DNA from: Pseudoalteromonas lipolytica
GTDB lineage: Bacteria; Pseudomonadota; Gammaproteobacteria; Enterobacterales; Alteromonadaceae
Assembly (NCBI RefSeq): GCF_001306915.1
Contig: NZ_LJTC01000001.1
Location: 159,887-223,886, forward strand
Length of the DNA: 64,000 nucleotides
Direction: 5' to 3'
This document shows positions 1 through 8,023 of the stretch, in pieces (the stretch's first letter is position 1; each line of letters opens with the position of its first letter). Made by a program: the position numbers and the translations under genes. Below the pieces are notes generated by a model, which saw only the letters and a program-made list of their open reading frames with translations, was not told the origin of the DNA and ran no database searches.

Positions 1-324
1 CAACAAGTAATGCAACTTTTTGACATTCTTGCTGCGAAAATTTCAAAGCGTGGCTTAGATGTATCTAGCCTTGAGCTTAAAGATGAATCGCGTAGCGGTA
101 AATACGTAATGCGTGACGTTGCTCTGAAGCAAGGTATCGAAAAAGACGTAGCGAAGAAAATCGTTAAGTTAATCAAAGATTCAAAAATTAAAGTACAAGC
201 TGCTATTCAAGGTGAAGAATTACGTGTAACTGGTAAAAAGCGTGATGATTTACAAGAAGCAATGCAAGTTGTTCGTACTGCTGATTTAGGTCAACCATTC
301 CAGTTCAAAAACTTCCGCGATTGA
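1..324 (+). CDS. yajQ: YajQ-family nucleotide-binding protein, 3' part only
   Basis: This is the C-terminal 107 codons of a YajQ (UPF0234) protein; the reading frame is open to base 1, so the true start lies outside the window. Full-length members have about 160 residues and form two ferredoxin-like domains. Family members bind nucleotides, and in Xanthomonas and Pseudomonas a homologue is reported to bind cyclic di-GMP. The visible part holds the family signatures [10 protein letters not shown] near the start and the ending [12 protein letters not shown]. It is a soluble cytoplasmic protein. No terminator follows directly; a degenerate 7-bp repeat tract begins 15 bases after the stop codon. 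Confidence 0.9.
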   Translation, partial: QQVMQLFDILAAKISKRGLDVSSLELKDESRSGKYVMRDVALKQGIEKDVAKKIVKLIKDSKIKVQAAIQGEELRVTGKKRDDLQEAMQVVRTADLGQPFQFKNFRD

Positions 325-338
325 TACTCTATGTTTTT

Positions 339-375
339 AGCTTTAGGCTGTAAGTTTTAAGCTATAAGCCTACAA
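339..375 (+). repeat. Degenerate heptad repeat tract (about 5 units)
   Basis: Read in sevens from 339 the sequence is AGCTTTA, GGCTGTA, AGTTTTA, AGCTATA, AGCCTAC, so AGC/AG recurs every 7 bases. A similar tract in the opposite orientation lies at 753-813, so the pair flanks the small gene at 468-707. Confidence 0.6.
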
Positions 376-402
376 GTTTTTGAACTTTACAAGGAGCGTA
401 TT

Positions 403-444
403 TTGAGACAAATATTAGGTTACAGAGAAAAAGATATCTTCTAG
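403..444 (+). CDS. Possible 13-residue leader peptide
   Basis: A strong Shine-Dalgarno sequence AAGGAG (391-396) lies 6 bases before a TTG codon that opens a 13-codon frame ending in TAG at 442-444. The stop codon lies inside the 5' arm of the hairpin that covers the ribosome binding site of the next gene. The geometry is that of a leader peptide in translational attenuation: a ribosome on this frame would open the hairpin. There is no ATG, and the peptide (LRQILGYREKDIF, with initiator Met) matches nothing I know. It could also be a remnant of an older start. Confidence 0.35.
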   Translation: MRQILGYREKDIF

Positions 445-467
445 CTATTTTCAGCTAGAGGATATTT
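432..467 (+). promoter_or_regulatory. Hairpin sequestering the ribosome binding site of the 468 gene
   Basis: Bases 432-446 and 453-467 can pair along 15 positions (13 Watson-Crick, 2 G-U) around a 6-base loop. The 3' arm contains the only Shine-Dalgarno-like stretch, AGAGGA at 457-462, and ends directly before the ATG at 468. No T-run follows, so it is not an intrinsic terminator. An RNA thermometer or a translational attenuator would look like this. Confidence 0.6.
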
Positions 468-707
468 ATGTCAGTAAAAAACAAAGCAATAGATCGTAAT
501 AAACACGGTAAAATAAACAGAAAATACACAGGCCCACACAGTACTTATTTTTACCAACAAACACCAAGTTGGTGGGTGAAAATGACGATGACCAAGCCAA
601 GAAGACGTTTAAATAAAGCTCTTTGTAAGCTTGTGCTGAATGGTGCTGACCCAGAAGGAATTGTTTTTCCGTTAGGAAACTCGAAACCCCATGAGTATTT
701 CTGGTAA
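468..707 (+). CDS. Small conserved basic protein of unknown function
   Basis: The product is a 79-residue, strongly basic protein with no signal peptide or membrane segment. Visible features are a Lys/Arg/His-rich N-terminus (NKAIDRNKHGKINRKYTGP), an aromatic cluster STYFYQQTPSWWVKM, a TKPRRRLNK stretch and an ending GIVFPLGNSKPHEYFW. I believe similar short proteins occur in other marine gammaproteobacteria but know no function; the charge would suit RNA or ribosome binding, which is inference only. The ATG is preceded by AGAGGA inside a long hairpin, so translation is probably regulated. A strong terminator follows 14 bases after the stop. Confidence 0.75.
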   Translation: MSVKNKAIDRNKHGKINRKYTGPHSTYFYQQTPSWWVKMTMTKPRRRLNKALCKLVLNGADPEGIVFPLGNSKPHEYFW

Positions 708-718
708 TCATTGTTTTA

Positions 719-753
719 TAAAAGCCAATCAGCCATGCTGATTGGCTTTTTTA
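719..753 (+). terminator. Rho-independent terminator of the 468 gene
   Basis: A perfect 13-bp stem (721-733 with 737-749) closes a CAT loop and is followed by T residues. It ends the transcript of the small gene at 468-707. Confidence 0.9.
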
Positions 754-813
754 CTTTAGGCTTACACCTTAGCACTTAACTTGCAGCTTGAAGCTTTAGA
801 CTTAAAACTTTGG
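753..813 (-). repeat. Degenerate heptad repeat tract, inverted relative to 339-375
   Basis: On the plus strand CTT recurs at 754, 761, 768 and 775 and again, after a 12-base step, at 787, 794, 801 and 808. On the minus strand this reads as xxxxAAG heptads like the tract at 339-375. It lies between the terminator and the riboswitch. Confidence 0.55.
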
Positions 814-873
814 TTTAGAAGTATAGCCGTCCATTGACTTTCCTCCCCAAAATCATCACAATAACGGCCTATT

Positions 874-1040
874 TTCGAGGTGCTTGCTGTATCTTCAGAT
901 ACGTTTTATTTCAAAGGGTGAAATAGTCGCAAGATAATCGGGAAGTTGGTGCGTTTTCAGGGAGAAAACAATGCCAACACTGCCCCCGCAACGGTAATGT
1001 AGATGCCATGCATGTACAGAGTCCGGAGACCGGCCTTGAA
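874..1040 (+). promoter_or_regulatory. Cobalamin (B12) riboswitch
   Basis: The conserved parts of the cobalamin aptamer are present in order: the GAGGTGC-like opening near 877, the CCCCCGCAACGGTAA core around 984-997, and the B12 box GTCCGGAGACCGGCC at 1021-1035. It lies about 50 bases upstream of a BtuB-like receptor and is expected to shut off expression when adenosylcobalamin binds, probably by masking the ribosome binding site. Confidence 0.95.
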
Positions 1041-1086
1041 GTAACTTACTATTCGCGTGTGCGGTGGGCACAGGCTAGGGGATATC

Positions 1087-2940
1087 ATGCTAAATAAATC
1101 TGCGTTAGGCGTAGCGGTTGCTGCTGCGTTGTCTTTTTCTGTATCTGCTGACGAGCAATCAATCGAGCACATCACAGTTTCTGCCAATAAATTCGAACAA
1201 TCAATTAATGATGTATTAGCCAGTGTTACTGTCATCGACCGCGCTGATATTGAAGCAAGCTATGTTCGTGACTTACCAAGCTTACTAGCCACTCAAGCAG
1301 GCTTTCAAATTAATGCCAATGGTGGTTTTGGGCAAAGCTCTGGTGTGTCATTACGTGGTGCAAGTTCTCGTCATACACTTATTTTAATTGATGGTGTACG
1401 CACAGGCTCTGCAACACTTGGCTATAAAAGTATTAGCAATATTCCTTTAAACAGTATTGAGCGTGTTGAAGTAATTAAAGGCTCACGTGCAGCTGTATAT
1501 GGTTCTGATGCGCTAGCTGGTGTAATTAATATCATTACCCGTAAAGCACAAAACACGACCTTAGATGTTACTTTTGGCTCAGACTCTTACCAAGAGTATC
1601 AAGTAGCGACAGGTGGTCAGTTTGCAGGTGTTGATGTTGCCGTTAATGCCGGTTATGAAAAAACAGATGGTTTTGATGTTCTGCAAGGCTTAGCGCCAGA
1701 TGAAGACGGCTACGAGAACAAAAACCTTGGCTTTAATCTTGGTTATCAAAATGAGCAGTTAGGTGAGTTTTTAGCGCAAGCACAATACTCAGAAGGCGAA
1801 GCAAAATACGATAGCGCTTATAGCCCAGCAGACAGCACCGTAGAAAAAGGCGAGTTCGAAAATTACCAAGCTTCACTAGGTTGGAAAAAGGCTTTCGAAA
1901 AACACAGTCATGCCATTGATATTGCCATATCAAGTGATAGCTCAGATGACTCACGCATTGATTACACGGGTGCAACGGTGGTTGATAAGTTTGAAACTGA
2001 GCGTGAGCAAATTGATTACAATGGCCAATACTTTTTCAATCAAGCACTGACTCTTAGTGGCGGTCTGAATTGGTATAAAGATGAAGTGAACACTAACTCA
2101 GGTACTTATTTAAAAGACAGCCGTGAAGTATTCGCTGCGTTTGTTGGCGCTTATTATGACGACGAACACGTGCTGGCAAACCTAACCGTTCGCCAAGATG
2201 ATGATCAGCAGTTTGGTGATGAAACAACTTACACTGCAGCTGTTGGCTATCACTTAAATGACATCGCGACATTCCGCGTAAGTCAAAGCACAGGTTTTAA
2301 ATCTCCAACATTTAATGACCTATATTACCCGGGCTCAGGTAACCCAGAGTTAAACCCTGAAACATCAGATAACCAAGAGCTTGGCTTATCACTCAATGTG
2401 AATGATATCAGCCTTGATATTGCGATTTTCCGCAGCGAAATCGACAACAAAATCGCTTGGGCACCAAATGCATCAGGGCAGTGGATCCCAACTAATATAA
2501 ACGAAGCTCGCCATGAAGGTGTTGAGTTTAGCTTTAAAAACCAAGTGTTTGGCTTTGATCACAGCTTTAACTTTACCTACCTTTCAGCGGAAGATACTGA
2601 GACAGGTCAGTCACTAACCTATGTGTCAAATCACAGTGTAAATTGGTCATTAAACAAAGGATGGGGTGATTTTGATGCTGGTATCGATATGCAATACCGT
2701 GGTGATCGTGATGGCAAGTTAACGCACTTACCATCGTATACGTTATGGAATTTAGTTGGTCACTACCAAGCGACTAACAACTTAATAGTGTCACTTCGTG
2801 TAGAAAACCTATTCGATAAAGAGTACAACGCCGTTGATGCCTATGGTACAGACCTAGATGGTGATTACATCAACGACGAATTTTATTACTACAACACGGC
2901 CGAGCGTCGCTTGTTTGTAGGTGCCCGTTATCAGTTCTAA
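1087..2940 (+). CDS. btuB: TonB-dependent vitamin B12 receptor BtuB
   Basis: This is a 617-residue outer-membrane receptor that imports cobalamin using TonB energy. A signal peptide of about 21 residues (cut after SVSA) is followed by a TonB-box-like segment HITVSA (about 28-33), a plug domain with VSLRGASSRHTLILIDGVR and VYGSDALAGVINI motifs, and a beta-barrel ending in Phe (ARYQF), as outer-membrane barrels usually do. Length matches E. coli BtuB (614). I place the start at the second in-frame ATG, which has AGGGG upstream; the ATG at 1057 would put extra charged residues before the signal peptide. The upstream riboswitch supports the substrate. No btuCDF transport genes are adjacent. Confidence 0.93.
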   Translation: MLNKSALGVAVAAALSFSVSADEQSIEHITVSANKFEQSINDVLASVTVIDRADIEASYVRDLPSLLATQAGFQINANGGFGQSSGVSLRGASSRHTLILIDGVRTGSATLGYKSISNIPLNSIERVEVIKGSRAAVYGSDALAGVINIITRKAQNTTLDVTFGSDSYQEYQVATGGQFAGVDVAVNAGYEKTDGFDVLQGLAPDEDGYENKNLGFNLGYQNEQLGEFLAQAQYSEGEAKYDSAYSPADSTVEKGEFENYQASLGWKKAFEKHSHAIDIAISSDSSDDSRIDYTGATVVDKFETEREQIDYNGQYFFNQALTLSGGLNWYKDEVNTNSGTYLKDSREVFAAFVGAYYDDEHVLANLTVRQDDDQQFGDETTYTAAVGYHLNDIATFRVSQSTGFKSPTFNDLYYPGSGNPELNPETSDNQELGLSLNVNDISLDIAIFRSEIDNKIAWAPNASGQWIPTNINEARHEGVEFSFKNQVFGFDHSFNFTYLSAEDTETGQSLTYVSNHSVNWSLNKGWGDFDAGIDMQYRGDRDGKLTHLPSYTLWNLVGHYQATNNLIVSLRVENLFDKEYNAVDAYGTDLDGDYINDEFYYYNTAERRLFVGARYQF

Positions 2941-2970
2941 TAATAAGGAAAATTATTAGTTCTGCGTTTA

Positions 2971-3001
2971 AAAGCTCGCTACCTACTTAGCGGGCTTTTT
3001 T
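2971..3001 (+). terminator. Terminator of btuB
   Basis: AAGCTCGCT (2972-2980) pairs with AGCGGGCTT (2989-2997) around an 8-base loop, followed by a T run. It touches the last base of the convergent msrA gene. Confidence 0.85.
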
Positions 3002-3534
3002 CATTTAAGTTTAGCTGCGTAATACTGTTCGAACTTTGCAAGCTTTGGGGCAATAAGAATACTGCAATAACCTTGATTTGGGTTTTCATTGTAATAGTCT
3101 TGATGGTACTGCTCTGCAGGGTAAAAGTTTGTAAGCGGACTCAGCTCGGTGACAATCGGCTCACGAATTTGCTTTTGTAAAGCATCAATCATGGCTTGAG
3201 ATTCTGCTTTTTGCTGTTCATTATGATAATAAATAACACTGCGATACTGAGTGCCGACATCATTACCTTGGCGGTTTAATTGTGTGGCATCGTGTAAAGT
3301 GAAGAACATTTCAAGCAGGGTGTTATAGCTCACGATACTACTGTCAAAATCGAGCTGAACCACCTCAGCGTGACCCGTTAAGCCAGTACAAATTTGCTGA
3401 TAACTAGGGTTTTCAATCTCACCGCCTGCATAGCCAGAGCTGACATTAAGCACGCCTTTCACACGTCTAAATGCGGCATCAATACACCAAAAGCAGCCGC
3501 CGCCAAAAGTGGCTATTTGTATGTTGTTATCCAT
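3001..3534 (-). CDS. msrA: Peptide methionine-S-sulfoxide reductase MsrA
   Basis: MsrA reduces methionine S-sulfoxide in oxidised proteins using thioredoxin. The 177-residue product has the catalytic motif GGGCFWC (residues 11-17, catalytic Cys14), the YAGG segment, TGHAEVV, the substrate-site motif YHQDYY and a late Cys in NQGYC that can act as the resolving residue. It has no signal peptide, so it acts in the cytoplasm. The ATG is preceded by GGGAG at good spacing. It faces btuB tail to tail and is a single-gene unit; the terminator between it and the efflux genes separates it from them. Confidence 0.95.
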   Translation of the reverse strand: MDNNIQIATFGGGCFWCIDAAFRRVKGVLNVSSGYAGGEIENPSYQQICTGLTGHAEVVQLDFDSSIVSYNTLLEMFFTLHDATQLNRQGNDVGTQYRSVIYYHNEQQKAESQAMIDALQKQIREPIVTELSPLTNFYPAEQYHQDYYNENPNQGYCSILIAPKLAKFEQYYAAKLK

Positions 3535-3569
3535 ATTAAACTCCCTTATCGTTTTGCTGACTATAGCCG

Positions 3570-3601
3570 AAAAAACAAAACGCCGTAAAGACGGCGTTTT
3601 G
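3570..3601 (-). terminator. Terminator of the RND efflux operon
   Basis: CAAAACGCCGT (3576-3586) pairs perfectly with 3591-3601 around AAAG. On the minus strand it is followed by six T residues, so it ends the transcript from the efflux genes before msrA. Confidence 0.85.
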
Positions 3602-3618
3602 TATCAATAAAGTGCGTT

Positions 3619-6600
3619 TTAAATTTCTTCTAACGGCTTGTCTTTTGCTTGCTGTTCTAACTTGCTTTGTAAGTACTCAGGCGACTGAGTATTTCGAGCA
3701 AGTGCACTGTATGCTGCAGGTACCACGAATAAGGTAAGTAAGGTTGCAACAATAACACCAGTAAACACCACCACACCAATTACCATGCGGCTTTCTGCAC
3801 CTGGGCCACTTGCAAGAACCAGCGGTACCGAGCTCATTACTGTGGTCAATGAGGTCATAATAATTGGGCGTAAACGCTGCGTAGCAGCTTGGCTAATCGC
3901 TTCGTTAAACTCAACGCCTTTATCGCGCAGTTGGTTGGCGAACTCAACAATCAAGATACCGTTTTTCGCACTTAAACCTATCAGCATTACGATACCAATT
4001 TGGCTGTAAATATTCAGAGTAAGCCCGGTGTACCACAAACCAAATAATGCACCCACTAAACCAAGTGGTACAGTAAGCATGATCACAAATGGGTGAATAA
4101 AGCTTTCAAACTGGGCTGCAAGTACCAAAAAGGTGACTGTCAGTGCCAGAATGAATACATAGGTCATTGCCGATGCGCCTTCATAGAACAGCTGCGATTC
4201 ACCCTTGTAGTCGATTGCACCGTCGATGTCGTTTTCTTCTGCTGCAACTTGATTTAAGAAGTTAAGCGCTTCTTCTAGGGTATAACCATCTGCTAAGTTC
4301 GCACTTAACGTAATTGCGCGCATACGGTTATAACGGTTTAAACGCGATGCTGTGGCTTCTTCTTTTAAGCTAATTAAGCTATCAAGCGGTACTAATTCGC
4401 CACTGCGTGATTTTAAATAGATATTTGAGATATCAGTCGGATTAGCAAAGTCTTCTTTGGTGCCTTTTAAAATCACATCGTATTCTTCACCACGGTCGAT
4501 AAAGGTCGTTACGCGGCGTTGGCCTAACATGGTTTCGAGTGTGCGGCCCACATCCGATACAGAAACCCCTAAATCAGCGGCTTTGTTTTTATCAATATTG
4601 ATTAAAAACTGCGGGAACGTTTCTTTGTAATCGTGATCGATTCTTACCAAGCCTGGGTTTTTCTCAGCACGCTTAATAATACGGTCTCGCCAATCGGCTA
4701 GTTGGTCGTAATCGTTACCTTGCAGTACAAATTCAATCGGGCGAGATGAACCACCGCCACCAATACCACGGCGCATAATTGCAAATGCACGCACATCGGT
4801 CACTTCAGTCATTTTGCCGCTGATTTCGTCCATTACTTCCCATGTTGAGCGCTTACGCTTATCCCAGTCGGCCATACCAATGATAGCAACACCACCTTGG
4901 CCGCCCCAGCCAGGTACACGAACAAGCACTCGGCTTAATTCACCAGATTCAGAGTAAGGCATTAAACGTTCTTCAATTTTTGCCATGTTTGCAGCGTTAT
5001 TTTCATAACTTGCGCCCTCAGGACCACTCATCATGATAAAGAAAGTACCGCGGTCTTCTTTTGGCGTAAGCTCTGAAGGCACTTTTTGAAACAGCATAAA
5101 GCTGGCAACACCAGCCAAAATCATAGTCAGTAGCAAGCTCCATTTACGGCTCATATTTGAAGCCAGCGAGTTACGATAGGCGTTTTCGATTTTGTTAAAG
5201 GTTCTATCCATCCACTGGCTAAACTTGCTTTCTTTTTCTGAAGCTTTCAATACTTTAGAGCAAAGCGCTGGAGAAAGTGTTAATGCTGTAATACTAGAGA
5301 AGAACACTGCGGCGCTTACTGCCATCGCAAATTCCGTGAATAGGGCACCAATACGGCCATCCATAAACACTAGCGGCACGAACACCGCAATCAGTACGAG
5401 GGTGGTGGCAATAATCGCAAAGCCAACTTCACGGGCACCACGAAATGCAGCAAGCAGTGGTGGTTCACCCAGCTCTATACGGCGGTGAATATTCTCAAGC
5501 ATTACAATCGCATCATCCACTACTAAACCGATAGCAAGCACGAGTGCCAGAAGAGTTAACAAGTTGATTGAGTAACCCATAGCGAGCAAGAACATAAAGC
5601 TACCCACTAACGCCACTGGTACGGTTACAGCAGGCACTAGGGTTGCGCGAATATTGCCTAAGAATAGGTAAATAACCAATACAACCAGCGCCATTGAAAT
5701 CCCAAGGGTTCTATATACTTCATCAATAGACTCTTTGATGAAAATAGATGAGTCATAGCTGTCTTGAATGGTGGTGCCTTCTGGCAGGTTACGCTTAATT
5801 TTTTCAAGCTCTGCGCGGGCATTATCAACCACTGTTAGGGTATTGGCTTTGGCTTGCTTGACGATACCCAAACCAATCATATTACGGCCATTACCACGGA
5901 ATAAGCTTTCGTCGTCAGCAGCTTCTAGGTGAACATCGGCCACTTCACCTAAACGTACTAAATAGCCATCATCACCACGTTTGATCACTAAGTTTCTAAA
6001 ATCTCGCTGATCTTTATAACTACGCGCGGTACGTACTGTAAAATCACGGTCGATAGATTCGATTTCACCGGCGGGTAATTCAACGTTTTCAGTGCGTAAG
6101 GTGTTTTCAATATCGCTACTGGTAATACCGCGTGCTGCCATCGCTTTACGGTTTAACCAGATTTTCATGGCGTATTTACGCTCGCCACCCACGCGTACGT
6201 TAGAGACACCATCAACAACGGCTAATCGGTCAACAATAAAGCGCTGTGCGTAATCAGATAACTGCAATGAATCCATGGTAGTACTGTTTAGTACGAACCA
6301 GGCAATTGGGCTTTCATCACTGTTTGATTTAGAGACCTCTGGTGGGCGAACTTGCTCAGGTAAGCTATCAAGGGCACGAGCTACACGTTCGCGTACATCG
6401 TTTGATGCGGCATCAATATCGCGGCTGATATTAAACTCAATGGTGATGTTTGAGCGGCCATTTCGGCTCGACGAGTTAATACTTTTAATGCCTTCGATAC
6501 CCGAAATGCGGTTTTCGAGTACTTGGGTGATTTTAGTTTCAATAATCTCTGCGCTGGCGCCGGTGTAATCAGTGCTCACACTAACAATCGGTGTTTCAAT

Positions 6601-6717
6601 ATCTGGGTATTCACGCAGGGGGAGCATAGAAAATGCCACCAAACCAAAGGTAAGTAACAACAGGTTTATTACGATCGCAAAGACCGGGCGTTTAACGCTA
6701 GTATCAGTAATTTTCAT
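3619..6717 (-). CDS. RND-family inner-membrane multidrug efflux pump
   Basis: This is a 1032-residue proton-driven RND pump of the AcrB/MexB/MdtB class, which exports drugs or toxic compounds through a periplasmic adaptor and an outer-membrane channel. It shows the N-terminal MKITDTSVKRPVFAIVINLL start of the family, two halves each with six membrane segments and a large periplasmic loop, and the proton-relay pair in GLVVDDAIVMLENI (Asp at about 401-402). The PLGLVGALFG and IGLSAKNGILIVEFA motifs lie in the second half. It follows the adaptor gene by 3 bases. No outer-membrane factor is encoded here, so it probably uses a TolC encoded elsewhere. The substrate cannot be read from sequence. Confidence 0.93.
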   Translation of the reverse strand: MKITDTSVKRPVFAIVINLLLLTFGLVAFSMLPLREYPDIETPIVSVSTDYTGASAEIIETKITQVLENRISGIEGIKSINSSSRNGRSNITIEFNISRDIDAASNDVRERVARALDSLPEQVRPPEVSKSNSDESPIAWFVLNSTTMDSLQLSDYAQRFIVDRLAVVDGVSNVRVGGERKYAMKIWLNRKAMAARGITSSDIENTLRTENVELPAGEIESIDRDFTVRTARSYKDQRDFRNLVIKRGDDGYLVRLGEVADVHLEAADDESLFRGNGRNMIGLGIVKQAKANTLTVVDNARAELEKIKRNLPEGTTIQDSYDSSIFIKESIDEVYRTLGISMALVVLVIYLFLGNIRATLVPAVTVPVALVGSFMFLLAMGYSINLLTLLALVLAIGLVVDDAIVMLENIHRRIELGEPPLLAAFRGAREVGFAIIATTLVLIAVFVPLVFMDGRIGALFTEFAMAVSAAVFFSSITALTLSPALCSKVLKASEKESKFSQWMDRTFNKIENAYRNSLASNMSRKWSLLLTMILAGVASFMLFQKVPSELTPKEDRGTFFIMMSGPEGASYENNAANMAKIEERLMPYSESGELSRVLVRVPGWGGQGGVAIIGMADWDKRKRSTWEVMDEISGKMTEVTDVRAFAIMRRGIGGGGSSRPIEFVLQGNDYDQLADWRDRIIKRAEKNPGLVRIDHDYKETFPQFLINIDKNKAADLGVSVSDVGRTLETMLGQRRVTTFIDRGEEYDVILKGTKEDFANPTDISNIYLKSRSGELVPLDSLISLKEEATASRLNRYNRMRAITLSANLADGYTLEEALNFLNQVAAEENDIDGAIDYKGESQLFYEGASAMTYVFILALTVTFLVLAAQFESFIHPFVIMLTVPLGLVGALFGLWYTGLTLNIYSQIGIVMLIGLSAKNGILIVEFANQLRDKGVEFNEAISQAATQRLRPIIMTSLTTVMSSVPLVLASGPGAESRMVIGVVVFTGVIVATLLTLFVVPAAYSALARNTQSPEYLQSKLEQQAKDKPLEEI

Positions 6718-6720
6718 GGT

Positions 6721-7773
6721 TTAGCCTTTGATACTTACTTTGCTGCCAGTACGGATCTTAATGATGCCTTCAGTCACGACTTGCTGACCATTTTCAAGAC
6801 CTTTATCAATAGCTACCCAGCCATTGTGACGACCCGCTACATGTACTTCAACTTTGTTAGCAACGCCATCTTCAATTTGGAACACGTAGTGTTTGTCTTG
6901 CTGAGGAATGACGGCTTTCTCTGGTACCATTAGCGCTTGGTTTGAGCTTAACTCTAATGCTGTATTTAACAGCATGCCTGGGCGTAATAGGCCTTTTTCA
7001 TTGATAAAGCTTGCTGTCACTTCAACGCTACGAGTGACTGAATCGATACGCGAGCTAATGTGGGTCACTTTACCGTTGAAGATTTTTTCTGGGTAAGCAT
7101 CATTTTGCGTCATCACTTTCATACCCAGTTGTAACTGCGCTAGGTATTTTTCTGGCACTTTAAAGTCGACTTTAATGATACTGATATCATCAAGGGTGGT
7201 GATGTTTGTAGTATTGCTAACATAAGTACCAATTGAAATCTCGCGCTTGCCAAGTAAGCCAGAAAACGGTGCTTTAATTGTCATTTCTGCCAGCTTGGTT
7301 TTGGCGCTCTCAAGCTGCGCCTCGGTTGCATCAACACGTGAAAGCTGCTCTTCTAGTAAAGATTTAGCCGTTGATTGTGAGCGCGATAGTTCAGTGAGAC
7401 GATCAAGTTGACGGCGCTCTTCGCGTAAATTAATGCTTAGCTCTTTAACTGCTAATTCTTCTTCTTGAGACTGTAACTGAACCAGTTTTTGACCTTTACT
7501 GACTAAGTCGCCATCATTGAAAAATATATCGGTAACATAATCGTTTTGCGCACTGCGAATATAGATCGCTTGGTTAGCACGAGCACTACCTATTGCTTCA
7601 ATGAGCACAGCATTTTCTTCAGATATGACAGTGTGAGCTGTTACTTGAGTTGCAGCGCCTGAGAAGTTGCTCTGCTCACCTTGGCTCGAAGGAAGGTATA
7701 AGTAAATGCATAACCCTAGAAAAAGGGTAATAATAAAAGGGAATAGTGCCTTACCAGATTGTGTAGAGTACAT
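6721..7773 (-). CDS. RND efflux periplasmic adaptor (membrane fusion protein)
   Basis: The 350-residue product is the MFP/HlyD-type adaptor partner of the downstream pump. It has an N-terminal membrane anchor (about residues 9-28, no lipobox Cys), a biotinyl-lipoyl-like segment with VTDIFFNDGDLVSKGQKL, a helical hairpin of about residues 105-155, a second lipoyl half KAPFSGLLGKREISIGTYV, and beta-barrel and membrane-proximal domains. It is the first gene of a two-gene operon on the minus strand. The Shine-Dalgarno sequence is weak. There is no regulator gene next to it, so control of the pump is not visible. Confidence 0.92.
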   Translation of the reverse strand: MYSTQSGKALFPFIITLFLGLCIYLYLPSSQGEQSNFSGAATQVTAHTVISEENAVLIEAIGSARANQAIYIRSAQNDYVTDIFFNDGDLVSKGQKLVQLQSQEEELAVKELSINLREERRQLDRLTELSRSQSTAKSLLEEQLSRVDATEAQLESAKTKLAEMTIKAPFSGLLGKREISIGTYVSNTTNITTLDDISIIKVDFKVPEKYLAQLQLGMKVMTQNDAYPEKIFNGKVTHISSRIDSVTRSVEVTASFINEKGLLRPGMLLNTALELSSNQALMVPEKAVIPQQDKHYVFQIEDGVANKVEVHVAGRHNGWVAIDKGLENGQQVVTEGIIKIRTGSKVSIKG

Positions 7774-7924
7774 CGTCGTGTTACCAGAAATTTAGTTGAG
7801 TGTAGTGTACAAAATTAGTACGTGCCACGTATGTCAGGTATCTCATAAATTTGTGCATTTAGCGTAAAAGTGAAAAGTTATGCTAATTTGTTCCTTTATT
7901 GTGACAAATTAAGAAAGGTTTAGA

Positions 7925-8023
7925 ATGAGTAAAGCACCAAAGTGTAATTATTGTTTAACGCTCAGAAAAATAATATTGGTCACAATTGTGATGTTTATTT
8001 TTTACTTCTCTGTTTATGGATAA
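7925..8023 (+). CDS. 32-residue CxxC membrane peptide
   Basis: A 33-codon frame with AAGAAAGG about 9 bases upstream of its ATG ends in a TAA that overlaps the first 8 bases of the next gene (ATGGATAA), the usual sign of translational coupling. The product begins MSKAPKCNYCLTLRK with a CxxC pair (Cys7, Cys10), then a hydrophobic segment IILVTIVMFIFYFSVYG that would span the membrane once. The cytosolic CxxC followed by an anchor could bind a metal. I do not recognise a family. The Shine-Dalgarno match, composition and coupling argue for a real gene. Confidence 0.5.
   Translation: MSKAPKCNYCLTLRKIILVTIVMFIFYFSVYG

Noticed and set aside
466..711. Minus-strand frame opposite the small basic protein
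   Set aside because: The plus strand has the ribosome binding site, terminator and conserved composition; the minus frame is a shadow.
957..1235. Minus-strand frame across the riboswitch
   Set aside because: It lies opposite the cobalamin aptamer and the btuB signal sequence and has no ribosome binding site or family features.
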